From NCBI RefSeq assembly GCF_049856295.1, contig NZ_JBNDMZ010000003.1, forward strand, positions 62,001-126,000: a stretch of 64,000 bases of DNA. The letters are read 5' to 3'. Of this stretch, positions 43,189 to 50,893 are shown in pieces; the stretch's first letter is position 1; every line of letters starts with the position of its first letter. The stretch comes from JB111 sp049856295. Its GTDB lineage: Bacteria > Actinomycetota > Actinomycetes > Actinomycetales > Actinomycetaceae. A program made the translations under genes and the position numbers. The notes under the pieces were generated by a model. It saw nothing but the letters and a program-made list of their open reading frames with translations. It searched no databases and was not told the origin of the DNA.

Positions 43189-44871
43189 GTGAGTGGACGC
43201 GAGGGCGGCACCCGCCCGCGGTTCGTCGCCGCGTCGCGCGACACCGTCGCCCGTGACGCCGCCTCGCGTGCCGCGGTCGCCTCCGCCCCCACGCCCGACG
43301 ACGCCACGACCACGACGCCGGACGGATCGTCCGCGCCTCCCCCGGCCCACCGACCCTGGTACCGCCGCAGCACGGTGCGCGCGACGATCATCCGCACGGT
43401 GCTCATGCTCACCGGGCTCACGCTCCTGCTCGTGGGGAGCACCGCGGTCTGGCTCGAGCGTGGCCGCGTCCTGGACTCGGTCGACGCCACCCTCACGCGC
43501 ACCACGCAGGAGATGGCCGGCCTGCTGAGCGACGGACAGAGCGTCGACGCCGAGGACGGGATCTCCGGGGCGATCTGGACCGCGATGTCCTCGGAGGTCC
43601 CCGCCGACAACGAGGGCGCGATGGGCTTCGTCGGGACGGACGCGCGCTGGTGGCAACCCGGCGGGCTCGACATGGGTGCCGACACCGAGCTCATCGCGGA
43701 GCTCACCGAGGCGGTCGAGCGGGGTGAGGGCACGATCAGCTCGGTGACGACGTCGATGTCGACCTACCGCTACGCGCTGCTCCCGGTGACCGTCGACGAC
43801 GGCTCGGACCCGTCGGGCGCCCCGACGTCGGGCGCCGTGGTCATCGCGTTCGACATGGACGCCGAGCTCGCACCGGTGTGGGCGTCCGCGCGCACCTACC
43901 TCGTGGTGTCCGTGGTCTCGATGCTCGTCGTCGGCCTCGTCGCCTGGGTCGTCTCGGGCCGTCTCCTCGCCCCGCTGCGCGAGCTGCGATCCACGGCCGA
44001 GCGGATCACGGAGACCGACCTGTCCGGTCGCATCGAGGTCCACGGCTCGGACGACGTGGCCGACCTCGCCCGCACGGTCAACGCGATGCTCGCCCGCCTC
44101 GAGGCGTCGTTCCACTCCCAGCGCCGCCTCCTCGACGACGCCGGTCACGAGCTCCGGACTCCCATCACCATCGTCCGCGGCCACCTCGAGCTGATGGATC
44201 CCACGGACGCCGACGACGCACGGCAGACCCGCGAGCTGACGATCTCCGAGCTCGACCGGATGCACCGGCTCGCGGACGACCTCGTCATGCTGGCCAGGGC
44301 GGACGGTCCGGCGTTCGTCCAGCCGGGGCCGACGGACCTCGGGCCCCTCCTCGACAACGCGCTCGACCAGGTCCGCCAGCTCGGCGACCGGCGGTTCGTC
44401 GTCGACGCCCGGCTCGAGGCGGAGGCCGTCGTCGACGGTCAGCGCCTGACCCAGGCCCTCATCCAGCTCGCCGCGAACGCCGTGAAGTTCTCGGAGGACG
44501 GCTCGACGGTCGCGCTCGGGAGCGCCGCCGAGGCGGGACGGCTGCACCTGTGGGTCCGCGACGAGGGCCGCGGCATCGCGCGGGAGGACCAGCGGCGGAT
44601 ATTCGAGCGGTTCGAGCGGACGAACCGGCCCGGCGAGGCGCGCACGGAGGGCAGCGGCCTCGGCCTGGCGATCGTCTCGGCGATCGCCGAGGCGCACGGC
44701 GGTCGGGTCGACGTCGACTCCACGCCCGGTCGCGGCTCGATCTTCCTCCTCGACCTGCCGGCGCGGTCGCTCGCGCTGGACCACGACGTCCCGCTGGACG
44801 CACCCGACGGCGACGGACCCGGCGAGCTGCCGGCGGACGCGTCGGACGACGAGAAGATCAGGAGCAGGTAG
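43189..44871 (+). CDS. Sensor histidine kinase
   Basis: Membrane kinase of the EnvZ/BaeS layout, 560 aa. A disordered cytoplasmic N-terminus (1-60) precedes TM1 (about 67-89), an extracellular sensor of about 145 residues, TM2 (237-257) and a HAMP domain with RLLAPLRELRSTAERI. The HisKA box has phospho-acceptor His320 (DDAGHELRTPI), followed by an HATPase domain (NAVKFS, DEGRGI, GSGLGLAI). The signal is unknown; the sensor region matches no domain I recognise. GTG at 43189 has AAGGAGG upstream. Its stop overlaps the regulator start (TAGTG). Confidence 0.93.
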   Translation: MSGREGGTRPRFVAASRDTVARDAASRAAVASAPTPDDATTTTPDGSSAPPPAHRPWYRRSTVRATIIRTVLMLTGLTLLLVGSTAVWLERGRVLDSVDATLTRTTQEMAGLLSDGQSVDAEDGISGAIWTAMSSEVPADNEGAMGFVGTDARWWQPGGLDMGADTELIAELTEAVERGEGTISSVTTSMSTYRYALLPVTVDDGSDPSGAPTSGAVVIAFDMDAELAPVWASARTYLVVSVVSMLVVGLVAWVVSGRLLAPLRELRSTAERITETDLSGRIEVHGSDDVADLARTVNAMLARLEASFHSQRRLLDDAGHELRTPITIVRGHLELMDPTDADDARQTRELTISELDRMHRLADDLVMLARADGPAFVQPGPTDLGPLLDNALDQVRQLGDRRFVVDARLEAEAVVDGQRLTQALIQLAANAVKFSEDGSTVALGSAAEAGRLHLWVRDEGRGIAREDQRRIFERFERTNRPGEARTEGSGLGLAIVSAIAEAHGGRVDVDSTPGRGSIFLLDLPARSLALDHDVPLDAPDGDGPGELPADASDDEKIRSR

Positions 44872-45545
44872 TGGCACAGATCCTCATCATCGAGGACGAG
44901 GTCGGCATCGCCTCGTTCGTCACCAAGGGCCTGACGGCGGCCGGACACCAGTCCACCGCCGTCACCACGGGCAAGGAGGGCCTCGACCACGCCCGCACGA
45001 GCGGGTACGACCTCGTGGTCCTCGACGTCGGGCTGCCGGACATCGACGGCTTCCAGGTCCTGCAGACGCTGCGCGGCGAGGGGCACACGCTGCCGGTCAT
45101 CATGCTGACGGCGCGGTCCTCGGTCGACGACACGGTGACCGGGCTCGATTCCGGGGCCGACGACTACATGCCCAAGCCGTTCCGGTTCGAGGAGCTGCTC
45201 GCCCGCGTGCGGCTCAGGCTGCGCTCCGCCCAGCAGACGAGCTCCGGCGCCGACCCCACCCAGCTCCAGGTCGCCGACCTCTCGCTCGACGTGCGCACGC
45301 GTCAGGCGACCGTGGCGGGGCGGACCGTCGATCTCTCGGCGCGCGAGTTCTCCCTGCTGGAGACCTTCATCCTGCACCCCGGGCAGGTGCTCTCTCGCGA
45401 GCAGATCCTCTCGCGCGTGTGGGGCTACGACTTCGACCCCGGCTCCAACGTCGTCGACGTGTACGTGCGCTACCTGCGCAAGAAGATCGGCGCCGAGCGG
45501 ATCCAGACGGTCCCGCGCATGGGCTACCGGCTCGTCACCGGCTGA
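44871..45545 (+). CDS. OmpR-family response regulator
   Basis: Partner of the preceding kinase, 224 aa. Receiver domain 1-115 with the acidic pocket (IIEDE), phospho-acceptor Asp52 (VVLDVGLPD) and Lys102 (MPKPF). Winged-helix DNA-binding domain at about 130-222 (LSAREFSLLETF, NVVDVYVRYLRKKIG). GTG start coupled to the kinase stop with AGGAG upstream. Regulators of this class bind tandem half-sites 10-11 bp apart, which are found at 4183, 43102 and 46161. Confidence 0.94.
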   Translation: MAQILIIEDEVGIASFVTKGLTAAGHQSTAVTTGKEGLDHARTSGYDLVVLDVGLPDIDGFQVLQTLRGEGHTLPVIMLTARSSVDDTVTGLDSGADDYMPKPFRFEELLARVRLRLRSAQQTSSGADPTQLQVADLSLDVRTRQATVAGRTVDLSAREFSLLETFILHPGQVLSREQILSRVWGYDFDPGSNVVDVYVRYLRKKIGAERIQTVPRMGYRLVTG

Positions 45546-45621
45546 CCGGGATCGCGCTCACCCGCACTCTCGACGGGAACGGGCCACGCTCACCCGCGCT
45601 CTCGACCGGGACGGGAGTCGA

Positions 45622-45672
45622 CGGAGCGGGTCAGTCGCCGGAGCGGGTCAGTCGACGGAGCGGGTCAGTCGC
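45622..45672. repeat. Three tandem 17-bp repeats over the 3' end of the secreted gene
   Basis: Units CGGAGCGGGTCAGTCGC, ...GA and ...GC begin at 45622, 45639 and 45656, with a partial fourth. The last full copy contains the stop codon (TCA on the plus strand) of the minus-strand gene 45665-46090. The 17-bp period rotates the frame, so copy-number changes could alter the end of the protein. Confidence 0.85.
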
Positions 45673-46090
45673 CGGAGTCGGCGCTCTCGGCGGACACCGG
45701 GGAGGCCGGCGAGTCGGGGCTCTCGACCGGCGCCGGGCGGGGCGCCGGCACGGGCGCCGGAGCCGGCGCGGGGGCCGGAGCCGGGGCGGGAGCGGGGGCA
45801 GGCGCCGGAGCGGGCTCGGGAGAGGCGGCGGTGACGGCGCTGCGCTCGGGCGGCACGGTCGTCGCCTCGTCGGTCGTGGGCTCCTCCGTGGTGGGCTCCT
45901 CGGTGGTCGGCTCCTCCGTCGTCGGCGACTCGGCCTCGTCGGTCCCGCCCGAGGGCGAGACACGCGCCGGGGGGATGGTCACGGAGTCCACCGTCTCGTC
46001 GTCGGGGTCGGCGCTGGCGAGCACCGTGCCACCGGCGACGGCGATCGCCGACAACGTGCCCACCGCGATCCACGAGCCCCTCGAACGCAT
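45665..46090 (-). CDS. Small secreted Pro/Ala-rich protein, paralogue of 4293-4874
   Basis: Unrecognised 141-aa protein. Signal peptide with WIAVGTLSAIAVAGG and likely cleavage after ASA (25-27), four TTEEP/TTDEA repeats at about 57-76, an (Ala-Pro)n rod, and a Ser/Asp tail ending SAESADSGD. N-terminus and tail match the protein at 4293. ATG at 46090 with GGGAGG 8-13 nt upstream is preferred; ATG 46147 and GTG 46171 are in frame but would place charged residues before the signal peptide. It converges on the response regulator gene and carries CTCATC-type repeats upstream, so it is a likely target of that system. Confidence 0.78.
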   Translation of the reverse strand: MRSRGSWIAVGTLSAIAVAGGTVLASADPDDETVDSVTIPPARVSPSGGTDEAESPTTEEPTTEEPTTEEPTTDEATTVPPERSAVTAASPEPAPAPAPAPAPAPAPAPAPAPVPAPRPAPVESPDSPASPVSAESADSGD

Positions 46091-46160
46091 CCTCCGCCGC
46101 CTCCCGGTCAGGTCGTCCTCACGCCGGCGCCGCGCCGACGGGTCCATCGTCGTCGGAGGC

Positions 46161-46200
46161 CGTGAGTCCACGACCAGCGCGAGATGAGAGGACTCTCATC
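46161..46200 (-). promoter_or_regulatory. Candidate operator with 18-bp perfect palindrome
   Basis: GATGAGAG-GA-CTCTCATC (46183-46200) is a perfect 8-bp inverted repeat. On the minus strand its CTCATC (46183-46188) starts an 11-bp-phased series CTCATC-5-CTGGTC-5-CTCACG down to 46161. It lies 71-110 bp before the secreted gene. With only 2 nt between the arms and moderate GC it is a poor terminator, so a protein binding site is favoured. Confidence 0.5.
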
Positions 46201-46221
46201 CGTGCAGCCCCGGAGCCCCGG

Positions 46222-47517
46222 TCAGCCGACCGGCGGCGGCACGACGAACGGGCCGGTCACGCGCCCGGCGGTGAAGTCCCGGGCCCGGGCGAGCCACGCC
46301 TCCGCGGTGACGAGTCGCCCCTCGGCGTCGGCCCGCCACCGGCCGTCCGCCCGCTTCGCCCCCGCCACGAGCGAGAGCGTGACGCCGGCGGCGCGCGTGC
46401 ACACCTGGACCGGGTCGACCATCTGCTCGCACAGCTGCGTCCACCGGGCGAGGACGTGCGGCACCGCCGGGTACCGGTCCGGGGCGAGGTGGACGAGGAC
46501 CGAGACGTGCCCGAGGAGGCAGGCGAGGTCGTCGCTGCGGTGCCCCGGGCCGAGCGAGTCGACGTCGAGGAGGCTGGAGACCGCGGTGATCCCCTCGCGC
46601 GGGTCCATGAGGACGTTCGCCTCGTAGAAGTCCCCGTGCACGGGGACGACGGGCTGGGGCGGCCCCGAGTGCAGCAGCTGGTCGATCCCGGCGGCGAGCG
46701 CCCTCGTGCGCCCCTCCGCCTCGGGGACCACGGTGGCGGCGGCGTGCGCGTAGTGGCTCGCCCGCTCCGCCCAGGCCGAGCGGCGGGCGAGCTGCAGGGC
46801 CGCCGGCGGCAGCTGGTCGAGCGTGCGGACGAGGGCATGGAGGACGGCGTCGGTCTCGTGCCCCGGTCCCCGGTGGAGCACGCGGGCGAGTGACTCGCCC
46901 TGGCCCTCGGCGAGGACCGCGAGCCCGGCGGGCTCCTCCGCGACGACGGCAGGCGCCGGTACGCCGGCGGAGGTGAGCATGCGGTGCCGGCCCACGAGGT
47001 CGCCGAGCGAGACCGGGCGGACGACCTTGACGTAGTGGACGCGGCCGGACGCACCCGTCGCGCGCAGGACCGCGCGGCGCGTGGGACGGTACGCCACGAG
47101 CTCGAGCGTGACCTGCTCGCCGAGTCGCTGCGACATCTTCGTCGAGTCGCACGCGGTCGCGAGGGCGGGCAGCTCGGGGTCCGCCGGGTGCCGCCACAGA
47201 TGGACCACCGGACCCCGGCCGTCCGGCGGCTCGAGCCGGACGAGGCCCGGACCGGCGGCCCGGGTCAGCCGCGCCGTGGTGGCGCACAGGTACTCCTCGG
47301 TGCGCTTGCGCGAGCCGTCGGACGCGGTGCGCTCGACCGTGGCGGTGTACCCCACCGTGACGCCCGCGCCCGGGCGGTGGTGGACGGTGTGGACGGCCCA
47401 CTCCACGAGGCGGCCGTCGTCCGGGACGAGGGCGGACGTGAGGACGTCGCCGGCGTCGGGCCCCGTCAGCAGGGCGACGTCGGCCGGCTCCCTCATCGCC
47501 GCCGCCGAGATGCTCAT
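46222..47517 (-). CDS. Phosphotransferase with aminoglycoside-kinase-like fold
   Basis: Predicted small-molecule kinase, 431 aa; the substrate is unknown. The catalytic loop VHGDFYEANVLM (HGDxxxxN) and the metal site LLDVDSLGPGH are clear. The N-terminal half (VHLWRHPADPELP and VHYVKVVRPVSLG with a probable ATP-binding Lys) fits the N-lobe. There is no reason to call it a resistance gene: many such proteins are housekeeping kinases. The start is ATG 47517 or 47496, neither with a clear ribosome binding site. The open frame reaching 48516 is the antisense shadow of the deaminase gene. Confidence 0.8.
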   Translation of the reverse strand: MSISAAAMREPADVALLTGPDAGDVLTSALVPDDGRLVEWAVHTVHHRPGAGVTVGYTATVERTASDGSRKRTEEYLCATTARLTRAAGPGLVRLEPPDGRGPVVHLWRHPADPELPALATACDSTKMSQRLGEQVTLELVAYRPTRRAVLRATGASGRVHYVKVVRPVSLGDLVGRHRMLTSAGVPAPAVVAEEPAGLAVLAEGQGESLARVLHRGPGHETDAVLHALVRTLDQLPPAALQLARRSAWAERASHYAHAAATVVPEAEGRTRALAAGIDQLLHSGPPQPVVPVHGDFYEANVLMDPREGITAVSSLLDVDSLGPGHRSDDLACLLGHVSVLVHLAPDRYPAVPHVLARWTQLCEQMVDPVQVCTRAAGVTLSLVAGAKRADGRWRADAEGRLVTAEAWLARARDFTAGRVTGPFVVPPPVG

Positions 47518-47616
47518 GACGCAAATGAGATCACACGCCGGCGCCCGACGCGCCATCGGGCCCCGCGGAGCCCTCCCCTCGGCGTCGACGGGCCCGCGTC
47601 CTGGCATGATGTCCCG

Positions 47617-48639
47617 ATGCGCGACCTGGGCCTGCTCCCCAAGGCGCACCTCCACCTCCACTTCACGGGCTCGATGCGCGTGTCCACGCTGCTCGAGCTC
47701 GCCGAGGCCGAGGGGGTCCGCCTGCCCGCGAACCTCACGGACGACGTGGCCCTGCGGGTCCCCGCCGACAAGCGCGGCTGGTTCCGGTTCCAGCGGGCCT
47801 ACGACGCCGCGCGCGCGGTCGTGCGCTCCGAGGCCGCCATGCGCCGGATCGTCGCCGAGGCCGCCGCCGACGACGCCGCCGAGGGCTCCCGCCGGCTCGA
47901 GATCCAGGTCGACCCCACGAGCTACGCGCCGTTCGTCGGCGGGATCACCCCGGCGCTCGAGATCGTGCTCGACGAGGCCGCCGCCGCGTCCCGCGCCTCC
48001 GGCGTCCAGGTCGCCGTCGTCGTGGCGGCGTCCCGAACCCGGCACCCGCTCGACGCGCGCACCCTCGCCCGGCTGGCGGCACGCCACGCCGGGGACGGGG
48101 CCGGCCAGGTCGTCGGCTTCGGGCTGAGCAACGACGAGCGCCGCGGGACCACGTCGGACTGGGCGGCGGCCTTCCGGATCGCCCGTCAGGCCGGGCTCGC
48201 CGCGATGCCGCACGGCGGGGAGCTCCTCGGCCCGGACCACGTGGCCGACGTCGTCACCCACCTGCGCCCCGACCGGCTCGGGCACGGTGTCCGCCTCGCC
48301 GAGGCCCCCGACCTCCTCGCCCGGGTGGTCGACGCCGGGATCGCCCTCGAGGTGTGCCCGGCCTCCAACGTCTCCCTCGGCGTGTACCCCACCCTCGCGG
48401 ACGTCCCCCTGCGCACGCTGATCGACTCGGGAGCGACCGTCGCGCTCGGCGCCGACGACCCGCTGCTGTTCCTCTCCCGCCTCGCCGACCAGTACACGGC
48501 CGCGCGCGAGGTCCACGGGCTGTCCGACGCCGAGATCGCGACCCTTGCGAAGGGGTCGCTCACCGCCTCGCGGGCCGACCGGCGGGACGTCGCCCGGTGG
48601 GCGGCCGAGGTGGACGCCTGGCTCGCGGACGACGCATGA
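47617..48639 (+). CDS. Adenosine deaminase-like amidohydrolase
   Basis: Zinc hydrolase of the adenosine/AMP/adenine deaminase family, 340 aa. The metal motif reads HLHFTG (His13, His15) where classical enzymes have HLHLDG. The catalytic Glu lies in PHGGE, the catalytic His in LGHGVRL, and metal Asp in LGADDPLLF; SNVSLGVY is the substrate loop. The changed first motif means substrate preference is uncertain. ATG at 47617 lacks a ribosome binding site and may be leaderless. Overlaps the next gene by ATGA. Confidence 0.88.
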   Translation: MRDLGLLPKAHLHLHFTGSMRVSTLLELAEAEGVRLPANLTDDVALRVPADKRGWFRFQRAYDAARAVVRSEAAMRRIVAEAAADDAAEGSRRLEIQVDPTSYAPFVGGITPALEIVLDEAAAASRASGVQVAVVVAASRTRHPLDARTLARLAARHAGDGAGQVVGFGLSNDERRGTTSDWAAAFRIARQAGLAAMPHGGELLGPDHVADVVTHLRPDRLGHGVRLAEAPDLLARVVDAGIALEVCPASNVSLGVYPTLADVPLRTLIDSGATVALGADDPLLFLSRLADQYTAAREVHGLSDAEIATLAKGSLTASRADRRDVARWAAEVDAWLADDA

Positions 48640-49625
48640 GCGGCGGACGCCTGCGGTGGTGGCGACGGCTCACGGTCGCCGCGGCGGACCTCGTCTCCCC
48701 GCCCGCCGGGCAGCAGGTGCGCCTGCGGCCGGGGTCCCGGCGCACGGTCGCCAGGCTCTCGCGCACGGTGACCTCGATGCGCCTGCTCGACGGCGCGTTC
48801 GTCCGCGTCCACCGTGTGGGCGCACCAGGGGCCGGCGCGGAGCGGCACAACCCCGACGTCCCCGGGGACGGCCGGGTGACGTTCGTGCTCCTCCACGGGG
48901 TCGGGCTCTCGTCCGTCTACCTGCTGCCGCTCGCGGAGGACCTCGCGGTCCACGGGGAGGTCCTCCTCGTCGACCTGCCCGGGTTCGGCGACGTCCCGCC
49001 GCCTGCCCGCACGCTCGGCATCGACGGGCTCGCGGAGGTCGTCGACGACGTGCTCGTGGCCGCCGGCGTCCACGACCCGGTGCTCGTCGGGCACTCGATG
49101 GGCGCCCAGGTGGCGGTCGAGCTGATGGCGCGCCGTCCCGAGGCCTACCACCGCACGGTGCTCGTCGCGCCGCCGGTCAACGCCGCCGAGCGCCACCCCC
49201 TCACCCAGCTGTGGCGCTACCTCCAGTCGGCCGTCCACGAGACGCACCGCCTCCGGCTGCTCGCCACCCGCTCCTACCTCACCGCGACGACCCGGTGGGT
49301 GGCCGACATCCTGCCCGAGGTGATGGGCTACCGGATCGAGGAGCGCCTGGCGCTCGCCTCGGCGGAGGCGACCGTGTCGATCCTCCACGGCGAGCACGAC
49401 CGGCTCGTCCCGCCGGACTGGGCGACGGACCTCGCGGGCCGGGTGACCCGGTGCGAGGTCGAGCTCGTGCCCGGCGCCGCGCACTCGGTCGTCGTCGAGG
49501 ACCATCCCGCGGTGGTGCGCGCCGCGCTCGCGCACCTCGCCGTCGACGAGCGGAGCGGACCGGGCTCGGCGGTCCCCCCGGGTTCCGCGTCCGACGACGG
49601 CCGGAGCCTGACGGACGAGTCGTGA
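48636..49625 (+). CDS. Alpha/beta hydrolase
   Basis: Serine hydrolase of the alpha/beta fold, 329 aa, substrate unknown. Oxyanion loop LLHGVGLSS near residue 86, nucleophile elbow GHSMGAQ, acid in GEHDRLVPPD, and catalytic His in GAAHSVVV. The N-terminal 60 residues are basic and lack a typical signal peptide. The middle of a three-gene unit: its ATG overlaps the deaminase stop and its stop overlaps the next GTG, so the three proteins are probably made together. Confidence 0.87.
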   Translation: MSGGRLRWWRRLTVAAADLVSPPAGQQVRLRPGSRRTVARLSRTVTSMRLLDGAFVRVHRVGAPGAGAERHNPDVPGDGRVTFVLLHGVGLSSVYLLPLAEDLAVHGEVLLVDLPGFGDVPPPARTLGIDGLAEVVDDVLVAAGVHDPVLVGHSMGAQVAVELMARRPEAYHRTVLVAPPVNAAERHPLTQLWRYLQSAVHETHRLRLLATRSYLTATTRWVADILPEVMGYRIEERLALASAEATVSILHGEHDRLVPPDWATDLAGRVTRCEVELVPGAAHSVVVEDHPAVVRAALAHLAVDERSGPGSAVPPGSASDDGRSLTDES

Positions 49626-50419
49626 GCACGGCCTCCCCCGGTCCTGCCGGCCCCGCGGGTCCCGCCGCCTCCGCCCGGCGCGCCGCGCGCCGCGGTGCCG
49701 AGCTCCTCACCCGCCCCCTCGCCCACGGGCTCGACTACGCGTGGGTCGCGGCGACGGCGGCGCGCTCGGCCGGCGGACTCCTGCGCCGGGACCGCTGGCG
49801 TCCCGGCACCTCCGCCGGCACCGACACCGCCGCCGCGCCGGTCCTTCTGCTCCCCGGCGTGTACGAGTCGTGGCACATGCTCGCCCGCGTCGGCCGGGCG
49901 ATCGTCGATGCGGGCCATCCGGTCGGCGTCGTCCCCGACCTCGGCCTCAACGGGCGTCCGGTGGCCGACGGGGCGCGGCGCACCGCCGACCACCTCGCGC
50001 GGCTCGGCCTGCGCGGGGTCGTCCTCGTCGCCCACTCCAAGGGCGGGCTGGTCGGCAAGGCGACGATGCTCGGGCCCGAGGGGCACCGGGTGGCGGGCCT
50101 CGTGGCGGTCGCGACGCCGTGGCGCGGCTCGGTGTGGGCGCGAGCCTTCCCGCCGCGATCGGCGGTGGGCGCCCTCAGCCCGCGTGGGCCGGACCTCGTC
50201 CGGCTGGCGGGGCGGACCGACGTGGACTCCCGCATCGTCTCGCTCGCGCCCGCGTGGGACCCGCACATCCCGGGCGGCTCGTTCCTGCCGGGCGCGCGCA
50301 ACGTGCGGCTGCGCGAGCGCGGACACTTCCGCCCGCTCGGCTCACCCGCGGTGCACGCCCTGGTGGTGGCGCACGTCCGCCTGCTCGCGGCGGACGCTCA
50401 GGGCGGGCAGGACAGGTAG
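49622..50419 (+). CDS. Alpha/beta hydrolase, lipase-like
   Basis: Second hydrolase of the unit, 265 aa. It has the lipase elbow VAHSKGGLVGK, an upstream LLPGVYESW oxyanion loop and a late ERGHFRPL that may supply the catalytic His. The pattern LLPGVYE...HSKGG resembles triacylglycerol/phospholipase-like esterases of actinobacteria. GTG start overlaps the previous stop (GTGA). It converges on the phosphatase at 50440. Confidence 0.82.
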   Translation: MSTASPGPAGPAGPAASARRAARRGAELLTRPLAHGLDYAWVAATAARSAGGLLRRDRWRPGTSAGTDTAAAPVLLLPGVYESWHMLARVGRAIVDAGHPVGVVPDLGLNGRPVADGARRTADHLARLGLRGVVLVAHSKGGLVGKATMLGPEGHRVAGLVAVATPWRGSVWARAFPPRSAVGALSPRGPDLVRLAGRTDVDSRIVSLAPAWDPHIPGGSFLPGARNVRLRERGHFRPLGSPAVHALVVAHVRLLAADAQGGQDR

Positions 50420-50439
50420 GACCAGGTGAGCCTCCTGAG

Positions 50440-50874
50440 TCACCCGAGCCGCCGCGCGACCTCCATGACCCACTCCCGCTGGCGCCTCGTCTCGACCGCC
50501 CGCCGGCGGTAGTGCCCGCGCACCCGGTCGACCGCCCGATCGGGCGGCAGGCCGCTGAGGACCGCGAGGACGGGGAGCGCCGTGCCGGTCCGCCCCGTCC
50601 CGCCGCCGCACGCGACCTCGACCCGTTCGGTCACCGCCCGCGCGTGCGCCTCGCGCAGCGCGTCGAGCGCGTCGTCGGTCGAGGCGGGCAGGCCGAAGTC
50701 GCGCCAGCGCACCCAGCGGTGGGGCCACCCGACGTCCCGCGGCGCGCGCCCGAGGAGATGGACGGCCAGGTCGGGCGGCTCGACGCCGCCGCGCGGGCGA
50801 CGGACCCCGGTCCCGCGCACGCGCCGCCCGTCGGGGAGCTCGACAACGCCGGGGACGTCGCCCCAGGCTGTCAC
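50440..50874 (-). CDS. CX5R cysteine phosphatase (protein-tyrosine-phosphatase-like)
   Basis: 144 aa. The signature CGGGTGRTGT (Cys89, Arg95) is the P-loop of cysteine phosphatases, and VRWRDFGLPAS resembles the general-acid loop of dual-specificity enzymes. The C-terminal half is helical and basic (DRAVDRVRGHYRRRAVETRRQREW). Substrate unknown. GTG at 50874 is the best start. It lies 19 bp after the unrecognised gene at 50894 and is probably co-transcribed with it. Confidence 0.78.
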   Translation of the reverse strand: MTAWGDVPGVVELPDGRRVRGTGVRRPRGGVEPPDLAVHLLGRAPRDVGWPHRWVRWRDFGLPASTDDALDALREAHARAVTERVEVACGGGTGRTGTALPVLAVLSGLPPDRAVDRVRGHYRRRAVETRRQREWVMEVARRLG

Positions 50875-50893
50875 GCGTCCGCGCTCGGGGCAG

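Noticed and set aside
46183..46200. Intrinsic terminator for the 46222 gene
   Set aside because: Two-base spacer, only moderate GC and no T-tract, while identical half-sites occur upstream of the kinase gene.
46222..47517. Aminoglycoside resistance gene
   Set aside because: Only the general kinase motifs are shared. No specific resistance family is recognisable, and such folds are common in housekeeping kinases.
47518..48516. Upstream extension of the phosphotransferase frame
   Set aside because: It is the reverse of the deaminase coding sequence, whose own motifs are clear.
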